Origin: Cytophagaceae bacterium
GTDB lineage: Bacteria > Bacteroidota > Bacteroidia > Cytophagales > Cytophagaceae
Length of the DNA stretch: 23,239 nt
Direction of reading: 5' to 3'
Assembly: GCA_021151805.1 (NCBI GenBank)
Contig: JAGKWN010000062.1
Span: 1 to 23,239, forward strand
Both the position numbers and the translations under genes were made by a program. The notes below the pieces were generated by a model. That model saw only the letters and a program-made list of their open reading frames with translations. It was not told the origin of the DNA and did no database searches. Shown here piece by piece: positions 13,626 through 22,360 of this stretch. Within the stretch, counting starts at the first letter, position 1. Each line of letters begins with the position of its first letter.

Positions 13626-16600
13626 ATGAGATCGTTATTTGTGTTTTTAACTTTTTCCTTGTGCACAAACGTATTTGCACAAACTCCAATCACAAAACTT
13701 GAAACCGTGATTCAGAAGGGTCATTCTGCTTCAGTGAAAGCTGTTGCGATAAGTCCGGATGGAAAAATTGTAGCTACCGGCAGCCGAGACAAAAGCGCTA
13801 AGCTGTGGGATTACCAGACAGGCATGGAAATCCGTAGTCTGATGGGCCACGAGCATACCGTGAATGGTTTATCTTTCAGTCCGGACAGCAAATACCTTGC
13901 AACCAGCAGTGCCGACGGCACGGCACGTGTATGGGAAATTTTAACAGGCAAAGAAATTTTTACTTCCCCCAAAAGTGAAAAGTATATAACCGATGTGGCT
14001 TTTAGTCCGGATGGAAAATCATTTGTCTATGCAGGCTATCCTGATTCAGCTTCCGTCTATAGCATTCCTGCCGGTAAATTGCTAAAACGCATTCCTGTGG
14101 ATGCAGACCAGGGTTCGGGTTATGGTGTAAATTTAAAATACAGCGCCGATGGAAAATGGCTGGCGATCGGGGAAGACAATAAAACAGCAAAAATCTTCCG
14201 TACTTCAAACTGGGATCTGGTATATACCTTAAAGCCTGCAGAAGGCTGGTGCGGAGGCTGCGGCACACTCGTTGAATTCAGTCCTGATAATAAATATATT
14301 TTTAAGCTCGCACACAACGACAAGTTATCTCAATACGACCTGACCAACGGAACTCTTGTTAAAACGTATGGAGACGAAGTTGATTACCTGCGCGGATTGT
14401 CGGTTTCTAAAGATGGTATGCATGTATATGCTGCAACTGATAGTACGCTGTACAAATTTTCTGTTACATCCAAAGCTGTCTCTTCCTACAAATTGCACGA
14501 ATCCGAAACAGTAAATGAAATAGCGCTGTCGATGGATGAAAAAGAAATTCTGGTAGCTTCTGATAATATGACTGCCTGGGCAATGGAAGCATCTTCAGGC
14601 AAGATTACAAGAAGATATCAGGGAGCACTGCAGGAACAGGATAAAGGTGGCATCAATTACAATGCTGATGATTACTGGGAATATCATATAGCGCGTTACT
14701 TACGACTGAAAAATGAATTGCTGCTGACCAAAGACGACAAATCTTTTATCACAGGCAAAACAGGAGTCAATGCTATTCAGTGGAATATTTCGACCGGTGC
14801 ACCAAGCAAACTGTATGAAGGACATACCAAAGCAGTGATCAGCATGGATCAGTCTACAGACGGTTCTGTACTTGCAACAGCCGATGGTGCCGGAGAAGTT
14901 CTTTTATGGAACACAAAAACAGGTGCATTGATCAACCGCATAAAACCGCATCGCGAACCCATCTTCGATGTGTCGGTAAGCCGCGACGGGAAATATGTAG
15001 CAACTGCATCCTGGGATGCGAGCATTGAAGTATATAACATTGAAACCGCAGAATTATCTTCAGATATGTACCTGAAAGATAATTCCTGTTACAGCATTTC
15101 CTTTACACCAAATGGCTTATATCTGTTATGCGGCAGACTGGACAAATCCCTTGAACTGCGCGAGCCTGACTCCAAACAGGTTGTGCTAACTTTTATAGGC
15201 CATACCGATGTAGTTTCTTCCATTGCTTTTGGTACAGATCCTAACAAAGCCTTAACAGCTTCGTGGGACGGTACCGCCCGTATCTGGGATATCACCACAG
15301 GTATGATGATCCAGAAATTCAAAGGTGCGCGCGGCATGTTACACAGCGCTATATACACGTCCGATGCAAAACAAATCATCACAGGTGGCGATGATCGCAT
15401 CATCCGCATCTGGGATATACCAACAGGACAGGTAGTAAAAACATTAATCGGCCACCAGGCAGAGATCACATCGTTGTCGCTCAGCAAAGACGGTAAGATG
15501 CTGGTATCCTACAGTACAGATGGTGTGGTTAAGTGCTGGAATCTGGAATCCGGACTTGAATTCTACGAACACGTACACATCAGTTCCCGAGAATGGATGG
15601 CACGCACCCCGCAAGGTTACTTCAGCGCTACAGAAAAAGCACGCTCCGATATTCATTTTGTAAAAGGCATGGACGTATATGCGCCTGACCAGTTCTTTGA
15701 ATATTACAGACCGGATCTGATTCAGCAACTTTTTGTAAACCGCGGCTCTTCACCAACTGGTATGGGCCAGGATGTTAACAATAACTTACAGCTTTCTCCG
15801 CCACCGATCGTTAAACTTGCCCTCATACAATCTGAAGATGGTTTAACGGTATCTGTAAACATCAAAGTTATAGATGAAGGCGGCGGCTTAAGTGAAATAC
15901 GCCTGGCACACAACGGAAAAAACATGCCGGTAACTTTTGATCCCGCCAAGCTTACTCCAGGCAAAGGCAATTATACCGTATATACTACCGTTGCCAGCCT
16001 GGTGAAAGGAACAAATCAATTCAGTGTAATCGGTATCAGCAAAGGAAAGATTGAGTCGGCACCAACAACTGTTTCGGTATTCTCTGAAAAAGCGCCTAGC
16101 GCCGCGGTTTGTCACGTGTTTGTGATTGGTGTTGACAAATACAAGAACCCTGCATACACCTTAAATTATGCCCGTGCAGATGCAGAGTCATTTGCAGAGT
16201 CTGTTAAAAAGAACGGTGCAACTTTATACCAGAAAGTAAAGGTTCATGCACTTTACGATGGTGCTGCAACGCGCCAGAATGTGCTTGATACATTGAAGAG
16301 CCTTGAAAATCATGTATCCATCAATGATGTATTTATTTTTTACTATGCAGGCCACGGCTGTATGGTAGACCAGAATTTCTTTTTCATACCGGTAGAATGT
16401 GTCAGTATGTACCAGGCCACCAGTGCAAATGCTTTATCTGCAGAAATTATGCAGGCAGGCTTTAAAAATATCAAAGCATTGAAACAGATCATCATCATGG
16501 ATGCCTGCCAGTCGGGTGGTTCCGTTGAGATCCTTGCAATGCGTGGTGCCAATGAAGAAAAAGCATTTGCGCAGCTTTCACGTGGCGCAGGTATACATGT

Positions 16601-16853
16601 ACTGGCCTCCGCAGGCAGTGAGCAAAACGCAAAAGAAATTCTTGAACTCAAACATGGCCTATTTACCTACGTACTGCTGGATGCTTTGAACGGCAAGGCC
16701 GACGGAGCACCTAAAGACGGAAAGATTACGATCTATGAATTGAAATCTTATCTGGACGACCAGGTGCCGGAACTCAATTCCAAGTACAGCGGCAAACTCC
16801 AGTTTCCCTATACGTTCTCTCGCGGCAGCGATTTCCCGGTTGTACTGGAGTAA
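13626..16853 (+). CDS. Exported WD40-repeat protein with C-terminal caspase-like (C14) peptidase domain
   Basis: A 1075-residue protein. A Sec signal peptide (M-R-S-L-F-V-F-L-T-F...V-F-A-Q, 1-19) has no lipobox. I count about 14 WD40-like blades from 27 to 645, enough for two seven-bladed propellers. The clearest are the first two and the last six, with F-S-P-D-G turns and W-D-[IY]-x-T-G ends. A linker follows, with R-E-W-M-A-R-T-P-Q-G-Y-F (655-666) and a beta-sandwich-like segment near 730-820. The caspase-like domain starts near 826 (V-F-V-I-G-V-D-K-Y), with catalytic His910 in Y-Y-A-G-H-G and Cys961 in D-A-C-Q-S-G-G. Asp959, two before the Cys, is the metacaspase/orthocaspase S1 pocket position, suggesting a basic P1 residue. 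No type IX sorting domain is evident. Substrate and trigger are unknown. Confidence 0.95.
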   Translation: MRSLFVFLTFSLCTNVFAQTPITKLETVIQKGHSASVKAVAISPDGKIVATGSRDKSAKLWDYQTGMEIRSLMGHEHTVNGLSFSPDSKYLATSSADGTARVWEILTGKEIFTSPKSEKYITDVAFSPDGKSFVYAGYPDSASVYSIPAGKLLKRIPVDADQGSGYGVNLKYSADGKWLAIGEDNKTAKIFRTSNWDLVYTLKPAEGWCGGCGTLVEFSPDNKYIFKLAHNDKLSQYDLTNGTLVKTYGDEVDYLRGLSVSKDGMHVYAATDSTLYKFSVTSKAVSSYKLHESETVNEIALSMDEKEILVASDNMTAWAMEASSGKITRRYQGALQEQDKGGINYNADDYWEYHIARYLRLKNELLLTKDDKSFITGKTGVNAIQWNISTGAPSKLYEGHTKAVISMDQSTDGSVLATADGAGEVLLWNTKTGALINRIKPHREPIFDVSVSRDGKYVATASWDASIEVYNIETAELSSDMYLKDNSCYSISFTPNGLYLLCGRLDKSLELREPDSKQVVLTFIGHTDVVSSIAFGTDPNKALTASWDGTARIWDITTGMMIQKFKGARGMLHSAIYTSDAKQIITGGDDRIIRIWDIPTGQVVKTLIGHQAEITSLSLSKDGKMLVSYSTDGVVKCWNLESGLEFYEHVHISSREWMARTPQGYFSATEKARSDIHFVKGMDVYAPDQFFEYYRPDLIQQLFVNRGSSPTGMGQDVNNNLQLSPPPIVKLALIQSEDGLTVSVNIKVIDEGGGLSEIRLAHNGKNMPVTFDPAKLTPGKGNYTVYTTVASLVKGTNQFSVIGISKGKIESAPTTVSVFSEKAPSAAVCHVFVIGVDKYKNPAYTLNYARADAESFAESVKKNGATLYQKVKVHALYDGAATRQNVLDTLKSLENHVSINDVFIFYYAGHGCMVDQNFFFIPVECVSMYQATSANALSAEIMQAGFKNIKALKQIIIMDACQSGGSVEILAMRGANEEKAFAQLSRGAGIHVLASAGSEQNAKEILELKHGLFTYVLLDALNGKADGAPKDGKITIYELKSYLDDQVPELNSKYSGKLQFPYTFSRGSDFPVVLE

Positions 16854-16887
16854 ATAGCTACTAGGTACTAGTTGTCAGGTTCCAGAC

Positions 16888-16934
16888 AAAATAAAAACGC
16901 AGTGGAGATAATACCTCCACTGCGTTTTTATTTT
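16888..16934. terminator. Strong bidirectional terminator after the WD40-caspase gene
   Basis: A perfect 20-bp stem (16888-16907 with 16915-16934) with core CGCAGTGGAG/CTCCACTGCG and a 7-base loop. The A/T-rich outer stem supplies T tracts in both directions, and it can also serve the minus-strand DUF4468 gene ending at 17004. Confidence 0.93.
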
Positions 16935-16938
16935 ATGT

Positions 16939-16985
16939 TTTGAAATTTGTTTCGCCACGGCGATTTGAAATTTGTTATTTGAATT
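16939..16985. repeat. 13-bp direct repeats flanking a CGCC-GGCG dyad
   Basis: TTTGAAATTTGTT occurs at 16939-16951 and 16964-16976, separated by TCGCCACGGCGA with a 4-bp dyad (16953-16956/16959-16962). The string TTTGTTATTTG at 16971-16981 matches the reverse complement of the repeat at 1863-1887. It looks like a dispersed intergenic repeat family rather than a gene-specific element. Confidence 0.45.
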
Positions 16986-17003
16986 TTTGGATTTAACTAT
17001 TGC

Positions 17004-17537
17004 CTACCAATCTTCTTCTGTTTTTACAAAACCTTTTTCCATGAATAGTTTCAGGTCTGCCAATACTTTGTCGATTTCTGCTTTTACCTGTGTAGTTGTT
17101 TCGCCTTTATTCTGGCTGGTCATCTTTGCATAAGCCTGTTCCAGCGGTATCTGTGTTTTGATTCCGGAGGCAGTTTTATAAAACATGAAATCTGTAATTG
17201 TTACTCTATACTTACCTTCTTTCTGGTTCAGTGTAATGGTATAGGAAACATTATTCTGCGATTTGTATTTGAAATCGTAAGTCAGGTTCACATTAAAGCT
17301 TGCGTTGGTTGCAACCGTATAACTTACTTTGCTGTCAACAGTAAATGATTCAATTTTATAGTAATGAGCCAGCCAACGTTTGCAGCGATCAAACATATCA
17401 TCACGGCTTATGCTATCCAGCGGAATGGTTTCCTGCCAGGTAACTTTATTCGTAGTAGCGTCAATAGGCAACGCACTTTGTGCCTGAGACAAAATGCTGA
17501 ATCCCATTACGGCAACTAGTCCAATTAAATATCTCAT
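17004..17537 (-). CDS. DUF4468-like exported protein
   Basis: A 177-residue protein. The ATG at 17535-17537 starts the signal peptide M-R-Y-L-I-G-L-V-A-V...L-S-Q-A-Q; the longer open frame (to 17588) would place 17 polar residues in front, so it is rejected. After the signal peptide come V-T-W-Q-E-T-I-P-L-D and D-M-F-D-R-C-K-R-W-L-A-H-Y-Y, then alternating polar strands. This is the pattern I associate with DUF4468, a Bacteroidota family with a TBP-like fold and no assigned function. A helical C-terminal extension (about 125-177) follows. It is probably periplasmic or surface-associated. It stands alone between two terminators, so it is likely monocistronic. Confidence 0.75.
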   Translation of the reverse strand: MRYLIGLVAVMGFSILSQAQSALPIDATTNKVTWQETIPLDSISRDDMFDRCKRWLAHYYKIESFTVDSKVSYTVATNASFNVNLTYDFKYKSQNNVSYTITLNQKEGKYRVTITDFMFYKTASGIKTQIPLEQAYAKMTSQNKGETTTQVKAEIDKVLADLKLFMEKGFVKTEEDW

Positions 17538-17615
17538 ACGGTATAGATTTAAGTTTTTAATAATACTACAATTATCAAGCCTATTCAAATTTTGTCTGAA
17601 AAATATACAAACAAA

Positions 17616-17644
17616 AAAAGGTCCCGCCAGAAGCAGGACCTTTT
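17616..17644 (-). terminator. Intrinsic terminator of the DUF5684 gene
   Basis: AAAAGGTCC (17616-17624) pairs with GGACCTTTT (17636-17644), extended inward by two pairs after one mismatch. On the minus strand the stem ends in a run of seven Ts. It lies 23 bases past the stop codon at 17668. Confidence 0.88.
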
Positions 17645-17667
17645 AAAATGCCTTTTATAGTTCAGGA

Positions 17668-18177
17668 TTATATATCGCTATCCAATGCACCACCTGCCGC
17701 ACCTCCAGCAACACCATTCGGACCTACGTATACAATTGACTTGTCAAACGCAAGAATTGCATGGAAGATTGGGCTTAAGAAGATTAATCCCAATGCAAAA
17801 CCAGTTCCTTTTCCAAAGGATTTTGCAAGTGCGACATTGATTTTAACAATTAAAACAATAATGCCAGGGATGAATAAAAATACCCAGCACAGGTTCCAAA
17901 GGGATTTTCCTATGATTTTAAACATTACATAAATGTTATAGTAAGGAACAATTGATTCCCAACCTTTTCTACCTGCTTTTTCAAAAATAATCCAATTGCA
18001 AACAATTGAGAAAATTGCCATTGCAATGAATATTATAGCAATAGCAAAGAATGCAGCACCCATTGCCTGTATCATGGTTACCATAAAATCTGCTTCCTGT
18101 TGGGATAAGCCGGCTGAGGTAGTTGTCATAATAGTGTCTGAACTTGCGCTGTAATCAACAACTTGTGTAGAATCCAT
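17668..18177 (-). CDS. DUF5684-like multi-pass membrane protein
   Basis: A 169-residue membrane protein. A Ser/Thr-rich N-terminal tail (1-30) precedes three hydrophobic segments at about 36-64, 92-112 and 124-144. Between the first two lies F-E-K-A-G-R-K-G-W-E-S-I-V-P-Y-Y-N (65-81), the most recognisable signature of this family. It is followed by I-I-G-K-S-L-W and the later A-K-S-F-G-K-G-x-G-F-A-L-G-L-I-F. The C-terminus is Gly/Ala-rich. The fused N-terminal signal-peptidase region seen in some homologues is absent, and no enzymatic motif is visible. Function is unknown. It begins 139 bases after the stop of the carbonic anhydrase-like gene on the same strand; no clear terminator separates them, so read-through is possible. 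Confidence 0.75.
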   Translation of the reverse strand: MDSTQVVDYSASSDTIMTTTSAGLSQQEADFMVTMIQAMGAAFFAIAIIFIAMAIFSIVCNWIIFEKAGRKGWESIVPYYNIYVMFKIIGKSLWNLCWVFLFIPGIIVLIVKINVALAKSFGKGTGFALGLIFLSPIFHAILAFDKSIVYVGPNGVAGGAAGGALDSDI

Positions 18178-18316
18178 AAGAATAAAATTTGGTTATAGTT
18201 TTAAAATTTTAAATATGTTGCTTTGTCTCTTACGCAAGAAATGTGAAATAGTTCGAAAAATGGTACTTGTTTTTAAGTAAGTTTTTCAAAAATGCATATT
18301 TGTTGAAAATGCATGA

Positions 18317-18838
18317 TTATTCTTCCTCTTTAAACCAGCTCGAATACATAACATAATTATTGGAAATGCGCTCAATAATAGATTTAAAATGCTCTGGGGT
18401 TAAATCCTTCACTTTTTTTGCTGGTACACCTGCATACAAAGAACCACTTTCTACCCGTGTACCCTCCAATAAAACAGAACCCGCAGCGATCAATGAATTT
18501 TTTTCTATGTAACAACGGTCCATTACAATGGCGCCCATGCCAATAAGCACATTCTCTTCAACCGTACAGCCATGCACAATTGCATTGTGTCCAATGGATA
18601 CATTATCACCAATTACGGTAGCATGCTTTTCAAACGTGCAATGAATGCAGGCACCGTCCTGTATATTTACTTTATTACCAATCTTAATATAATTTACATC
18701 TCCCCGGATCACTGCATTAAACCAAACACTGCACGACTCTCCCATCTCAACTTCGCCAACAATAGTTGCATTTTCTGCCAGCCAGCAATTAGCGCCAAAT
18801 ACCGGCTTCTTTCCACGAACTCCCCTTATAAGTGCCAT
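18317..18838 (-). CDS. Gamma-class carbonic anhydrase-family protein (YrdA/PaaY type)
   Basis: A 173-residue left-handed beta-helix (hexapeptide repeat) protein. The family forms trimers with metal sites between subunits. The three metal-ligand histidines are in place: His66 (A-C-I-H-C), His84 and His89 (G-H-N-A-I-V-H-G), with the five-residue spacing of the archetype Cam. R-G-D-V (45-48) and G-x-G-A-I-V-M-D further on are also family signatures. The acidic loop carrying the proton-shuttle Glu of Cam is absent, as in most short members, so CO2 hydration activity is uncertain. An acyl-CoA or other hydrolase-like role is an alternative. The start fits the family N-terminus. Confidence 0.9.
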   Translation of the reverse strand: MALIRGVRGKKPVFGANCWLAENATIVGEVEMGESCSVWFNAVIRGDVNYIKIGNKVNIQDGACIHCTFEKHATVIGDNVSIGHNAIVHGCTVEENVLIGMGAIVMDRCYIEKNSLIAAGSVLLEGTRVESGSLYAGVPAKKVKDLTPEHFKSIIERISNNYVMYSSWFKEEE

Positions 18839-18861
18839 ATATTATATTCTTTTACCTTGTT

Positions 18862-18869
18862 CAAAAATA
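18862..18869 (-). promoter_or_regulatory. Candidate Bacteroidota -7 element (TATTTTTG) for the carbonic anhydrase-like gene
   Basis: On the minus strand TATTTTTG matches the Bacteroidota consensus TAnnTTTG exactly, 24 bases upstream of the ATG. No good -33 TTG element was found at the expected spacing, so support is partial. Confidence 0.35.
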
Positions 18870-19036
18870 TGAAATATTTGGAAAGTCTTCAGACTAAATT
18901 TAAATAAGCACATTTGTCAATATTTAAGCCTGTTATCTGTTCTATTTATTGATTAACTTGAAATCCTAAAAAATGTACCCAATGAGTATTACAGCCTGCT
19001 TTTGTAATGCTTCGAAAATATATTTAACCGATTCGC

Positions 19037-21877
19037 ATGAAAAAATTGTTTTTATTGGATGCCATGGCATTGATCTATCGTGCCCACTTTGCTTTTAGTA
19101 AAAATCCCCGCATTACTTCCACAGGTATCAGCACCGGTGCTGTATTTGGTTTTACAAATAGTTTGCTTGAAATATTACTCAAGGAAAAACCGACACATAT
19201 TGGTGTGGCCTTTGACCTTCAAGGACCCACATTCCGTCATGATAATTTTACTGAATACAAAGCAAACCGCCAGGAACAGCCTGAAGATATTACTACGGCA
19301 ATTCCTTACATATACCGCTTGCTGGAAGGTATGAATATTCCTGTCCTTGGTGTGCCAGGCTATGAGGCCGATGATATTGTTGGTACATTCTCAAAGGTTG
19401 CGCCGCCGCTGGGCTTTGATGTTTACATGATGACGATGGACAAAGATTACATGCAGCTTGTTAACGAACATGTGTTTCTGTATCGCCCGGCATACATGGG
19501 AAATGAAGTAGAGATCTACGACATCAATAAAGTACTGGAGCGTTTTAATATTCAGCACGTAGATCAGGTGCGTGATATCCTGGGTCTGCAGGGCGATACG
19601 GTTGATAATATTCCCGGTATCCCCGGCATTGGGGAAAAGACAGCGCAGAAGCTGATTGCAGAATTCGGGTCAGTTGAAAACCTGATCAAAAATGCGGATC
19701 AGTTAAAAGGCAAACAAAAAGAAAATGTGATCAACTTTGCCGATCAGGGTTTATTATCAAAAGAACTGGCAACAATCCATTGCGAAGTTCCTATTGAGTT
19801 TGATGAAGAAGCGTTGCGCGTTAAAGAATATAATGTTGAAGCATTAGACAAATTGTTTGATGAGCTAGAATTCCGGACATTAAAAAAACGTTTGTTTGGA
19901 AATGCTGCAACAACTGCTGAACCTGAAAAAAAGACGGAAAGTAAACCTTCTAAAAAAACTTCACCGGCTGCTGCGGGCGGACAAATGGGACTTTTCGGCA
20001 TGGAAGCCGCAGAGACAGTTACCGCAGAGATCAATGATAAAGGAGAAGTAACAGAAACCATTGTGCGTGACTCTATCGATACGGTGCTGCACGATTATTA
20101 TACTGTAGAATCAGATGCAGACATTCTTCGCCTGAACAACTTATTGCTTTTACAGGAGTCTTTCTGCTTTGACACAGAAACGACTTCTCTCAACGCGCTT
20201 GAAGCCGAACTTGTAGGTCTGGCCATTTCATTTCAAGAACACGAAGCCTATTATATTCCTTTTACCAGCGACCAGATTCGTACTAAGAAAATACTGGATA
20301 TGCTGCAGCCTGCATTCAACAATACTTCTATCACCAAAGTTGGTCAGAATTTAAAGTATGACCTGCTGGTTCTGAAGAAATATGAGTTCCTGGTTTCAGG
20401 CCCTTTGTTTGATACCATGCTGGCACACTACTTACTTGAGCCTGAAATGCGCCATGGTATGGATACGCTTGCTGAAGTTTATCTGAACTACAGTCCGGTT
20501 TCGATTGAACAATTGATCGGTAAGAAAGGCGTGAAGCAAAGCAACATGCGTGATGTAGATATTAAAGCCATTACTGAATATGCTGCTGAAGATGCAGACA
20601 TTACATATCAGTTATATAATTTCTTCAGTCCATTAATTAAAGATCAAAAACTCGAATCTTTATTCAACGATGTTGAAATGCCACTCAGTGCAGTACTTGC
20701 AGACATGGAGCTGAACGGAGTGAAAATTGATACACAAGCGCTGGCTGAATTCTCTGCATTACTGCAAACAGAAATTTCTTCTGTCGAAAAACAAATCTAT
20801 CTACATGCAGGCACTGAGTTCAACATCTCTTCACCGAAACAACTTGGTGAAATTTTATTCGATCGTTTAAAGCTTGATCCGAATGCTAAAAAGACCAAAA
20901 CCGGACAATATGCAACCGGTGAAGAAGTGCTTACAAAACTTGACAGTGACCACCCTATCCTGGCAGACATTTTAAATTACAGAGAATTCCAGAAATTAAA
21001 ATCCACGTATGTTGATGCGCTGCCTCAGCTGCTGGGAACAGACGGCAGAGTTCATACATCCTTTAACCAGGCTGTTGCTGCAACCGGTAGACTAAGCTCT
21101 ACCAATCCCAACCTCCAGAATATTCCTATCCGTACCGATCGTGGTAAAGAAATCCGAAGAGCTTTTGTTGCACGCGATCAAGATCATGTGATTTTATCTG
21201 CCGATTATTCACAGATTGAATTGCGCATTATGGCAGCTTTCAGTAAAGACGAAAGTATGCTTTCAGCTTTTAAAAATGGTGTAGACATTCATAGCACTAC
21301 TGCCAGCAAGGTATTCCGGGTGGCACTTGAAGATGTAACGTCAGATATGCGTCGCAAGGCAAAAATGGTGAACTTCGGAATCATCTACGGAATAAGCGCT
21401 TTTGGTTTATCCCAACGTTTATCTATTCCACGTAAGGAAGCGGCAGAGATTATTACTTCTTATTTTACAGAGTTCCCCGCGGTGAAATCGTACATGGACA
21501 ATTGCGTGAATACAGCACGCGAAGTTGAATATGTTGAAACAATTCTCGGCAGAAGAAGATTCCTGCGCGATATTAATTCCCGCAATATGACCATGCGTGG
21601 TTTCGCAGAGCGAAATGCCATCAACGCTCCAATCCAGGGCAGTGCTGCAGATATGATCAAAGTTGCCATGATTAATATTCAGAACTGGATGAAAAAAGAA
21701 AATCTGCAATCAAAAATGATTCTTCAGGTGCATGATGAATTGCTTTTTGATGCACATAAAGATGAACTTGATTTGTTAAAAACAAATGTCGAATCCTTCA
21801 TGAAGCATGCCATTCCGCTGGATGTGCCTATGGAAATCGGAATCGGTGTTGGCAATAACTGGCTGGAAGCGCACTAA
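19037..21877 (+). CDS. polA: DNA polymerase I
   Basis: A full-length 946-residue PolA with three domains. The N-terminal 5' nuclease (about 1-290) shows D-A-M-A-L-I-Y-R, Y-E-A-D-D-I-V-G and G-D-x-V-D-N-I-P-G-I-P-G-I-G. The 3'-5' exonuclease appears active: D379-T-E381 (Exo I), Asp442 in N-L-K-Y-D-L (Exo II) and Asp521 in E-D-A-D-I-T (Exo III). The polymerase domain has Asp723 in A-D-Y-S-Q-I-E-L-R (motif A), N-F-G-I-I-Y-G (motif B) and Asp900 in Q-V-H-D-E-L-L-F-D (motif C). It fills gaps and removes primers. A Lys/Ser/Ala-rich linker (about 288-345) contains Q-M-G-L-F (316-320), which resembles a sliding-clamp-binding motif. It converges on the next gene with a 3-base gap. Confidence 0.97.
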   Translation: MKKLFLLDAMALIYRAHFAFSKNPRITSTGISTGAVFGFTNSLLEILLKEKPTHIGVAFDLQGPTFRHDNFTEYKANRQEQPEDITTAIPYIYRLLEGMNIPVLGVPGYEADDIVGTFSKVAPPLGFDVYMMTMDKDYMQLVNEHVFLYRPAYMGNEVEIYDINKVLERFNIQHVDQVRDILGLQGDTVDNIPGIPGIGEKTAQKLIAEFGSVENLIKNADQLKGKQKENVINFADQGLLSKELATIHCEVPIEFDEEALRVKEYNVEALDKLFDELEFRTLKKRLFGNAATTAEPEKKTESKPSKKTSPAAAGGQMGLFGMEAAETVTAEINDKGEVTETIVRDSIDTVLHDYYTVESDADILRLNNLLLLQESFCFDTETTSLNALEAELVGLAISFQEHEAYYIPFTSDQIRTKKILDMLQPAFNNTSITKVGQNLKYDLLVLKKYEFLVSGPLFDTMLAHYLLEPEMRHGMDTLAEVYLNYSPVSIEQLIGKKGVKQSNMRDVDIKAITEYAAEDADITYQLYNFFSPLIKDQKLESLFNDVEMPLSAVLADMELNGVKIDTQALAEFSALLQTEISSVEKQIYLHAGTEFNISSPKQLGEILFDRLKLDPNAKKTKTGQYATGEEVLTKLDSDHPILADILNYREFQKLKSTYVDALPQLLGTDGRVHTSFNQAVAATGRLSSTNPNLQNIPIRTDRGKEIRRAFVARDQDHVILSADYSQIELRIMAAFSKDESMLSAFKNGVDIHSTTASKVFRVALEDVTSDMRRKAKMVNFGIIYGISAFGLSQRLSIPRKEAAEIITSYFTEFPAVKSYMDNCVNTAREVEYVETILGRRRFLRDINSRNMTMRGFAERNAINAPIQGSAADMIKVAMINIQNWMKKENLQSKMILQVHDELLFDAHKDELDLLKTNVESFMKHAIPLDVPMEIGIGVGNNWLEAH

Positions 21878-21880
21878 CAT

Positions 21881-22330
21881 TTATTGCGCCATGTCCTGTT
21901 CATTCAGCTTCTGCTCAGGAAATCTATGGTAATAAATCGTGAAGATTGAATAAATACATTCCATGATTGCTGGAATTGAAATCAATTCGTTCTCATCATC
22001 TGTTACCAGCAATCGCTGATGAGCATGTGCATTTCTGTTATTCTTCAACTGTCGCAACTGGTCGGCAGTTGCTTTTGAAACATATTGTAACTGCTGTGCT
22101 TTATCAATCAATATGGAAAACTTGATCTTGGTAATTGTTTTATACTCCGCATACAAAACAATTCTCAATGTTTTTTCCAATGTCATTGTTGCCACTAATA
22201 AAGCGACTTTTTTTAATTGAGGCTTATCAGAAGAAACCTCCAGCAGATCAAAAACAATCGCACATTCGTCTTTTATTTCCGAAGGCAGATCGCTGGCTAT
22301 GATCAATTCCCTGACTTGTTCCAGATTCAT
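21881..22330 (-). CDS. Small helical protein with HEPN/DUF4145-like R-N-x-H-x-H motif
   Basis: A 149-residue, mostly helical cytoplasmic protein. Residues 40-80 (A-L-L-V-A-T-M-T-L-E-K-T-L-R...) and the segment L-R-Q-L-K-N-N-R-N-A-H-A-H-Q (92-105) recall DUF4145 and other HEPN-fold proteins. Arg99 and His104 have the R-x4-H spacing of HEPN ribonucleases, with Asn directly after the Arg, as is common. HEPN proteins include toxin RNases and defence components, but many DUF4145-like members have no proven activity. There is no adjacent nucleotidyltransferase or antitoxin to support a toxin pair. It is separated from the upstream PorP/SprF gene by 95 bases with a long hairpin and converges on polA. 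Confidence 0.65.
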   Translation of the reverse strand: MNLEQVRELIIASDLPSEIKDECAIVFDLLEVSSDKPQLKKVALLVATMTLEKTLRIVLYAEYKTITKIKFSILIDKAQQLQYVSKATADQLRQLKNNRNAHAHQRLLVTDDENELISIPAIMECIYSIFTIYYHRFPEQKLNEQDMAQ

Positions 22331-22360
22331 TAGTGATGAATTAAATACTATCCTGTATAA

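Noticed and set aside
16101..16853. Caspase/WD40 gene as part of a multi-gene defence island
   Set aside because: Neighbours are corA, a membrane protein, DUF4468 and a terminator; no nuclease, TIR, CARF or other effector partner lies nearby, and the protein is exported.
18230..18316. Terminator for the carbonic anhydrase-like gene
   Set aside because: Only weak dyads (ACTT/AAGT) and a repeated AAAATGCAT are seen; no stable stem with a T tract on the minus strand.
21881..22330. HEPN/MNT toxin-antitoxin pair
   Set aside because: No nucleotidyltransferase or small antitoxin gene adjoins; neighbours are polA and a PorP/SprF gene.
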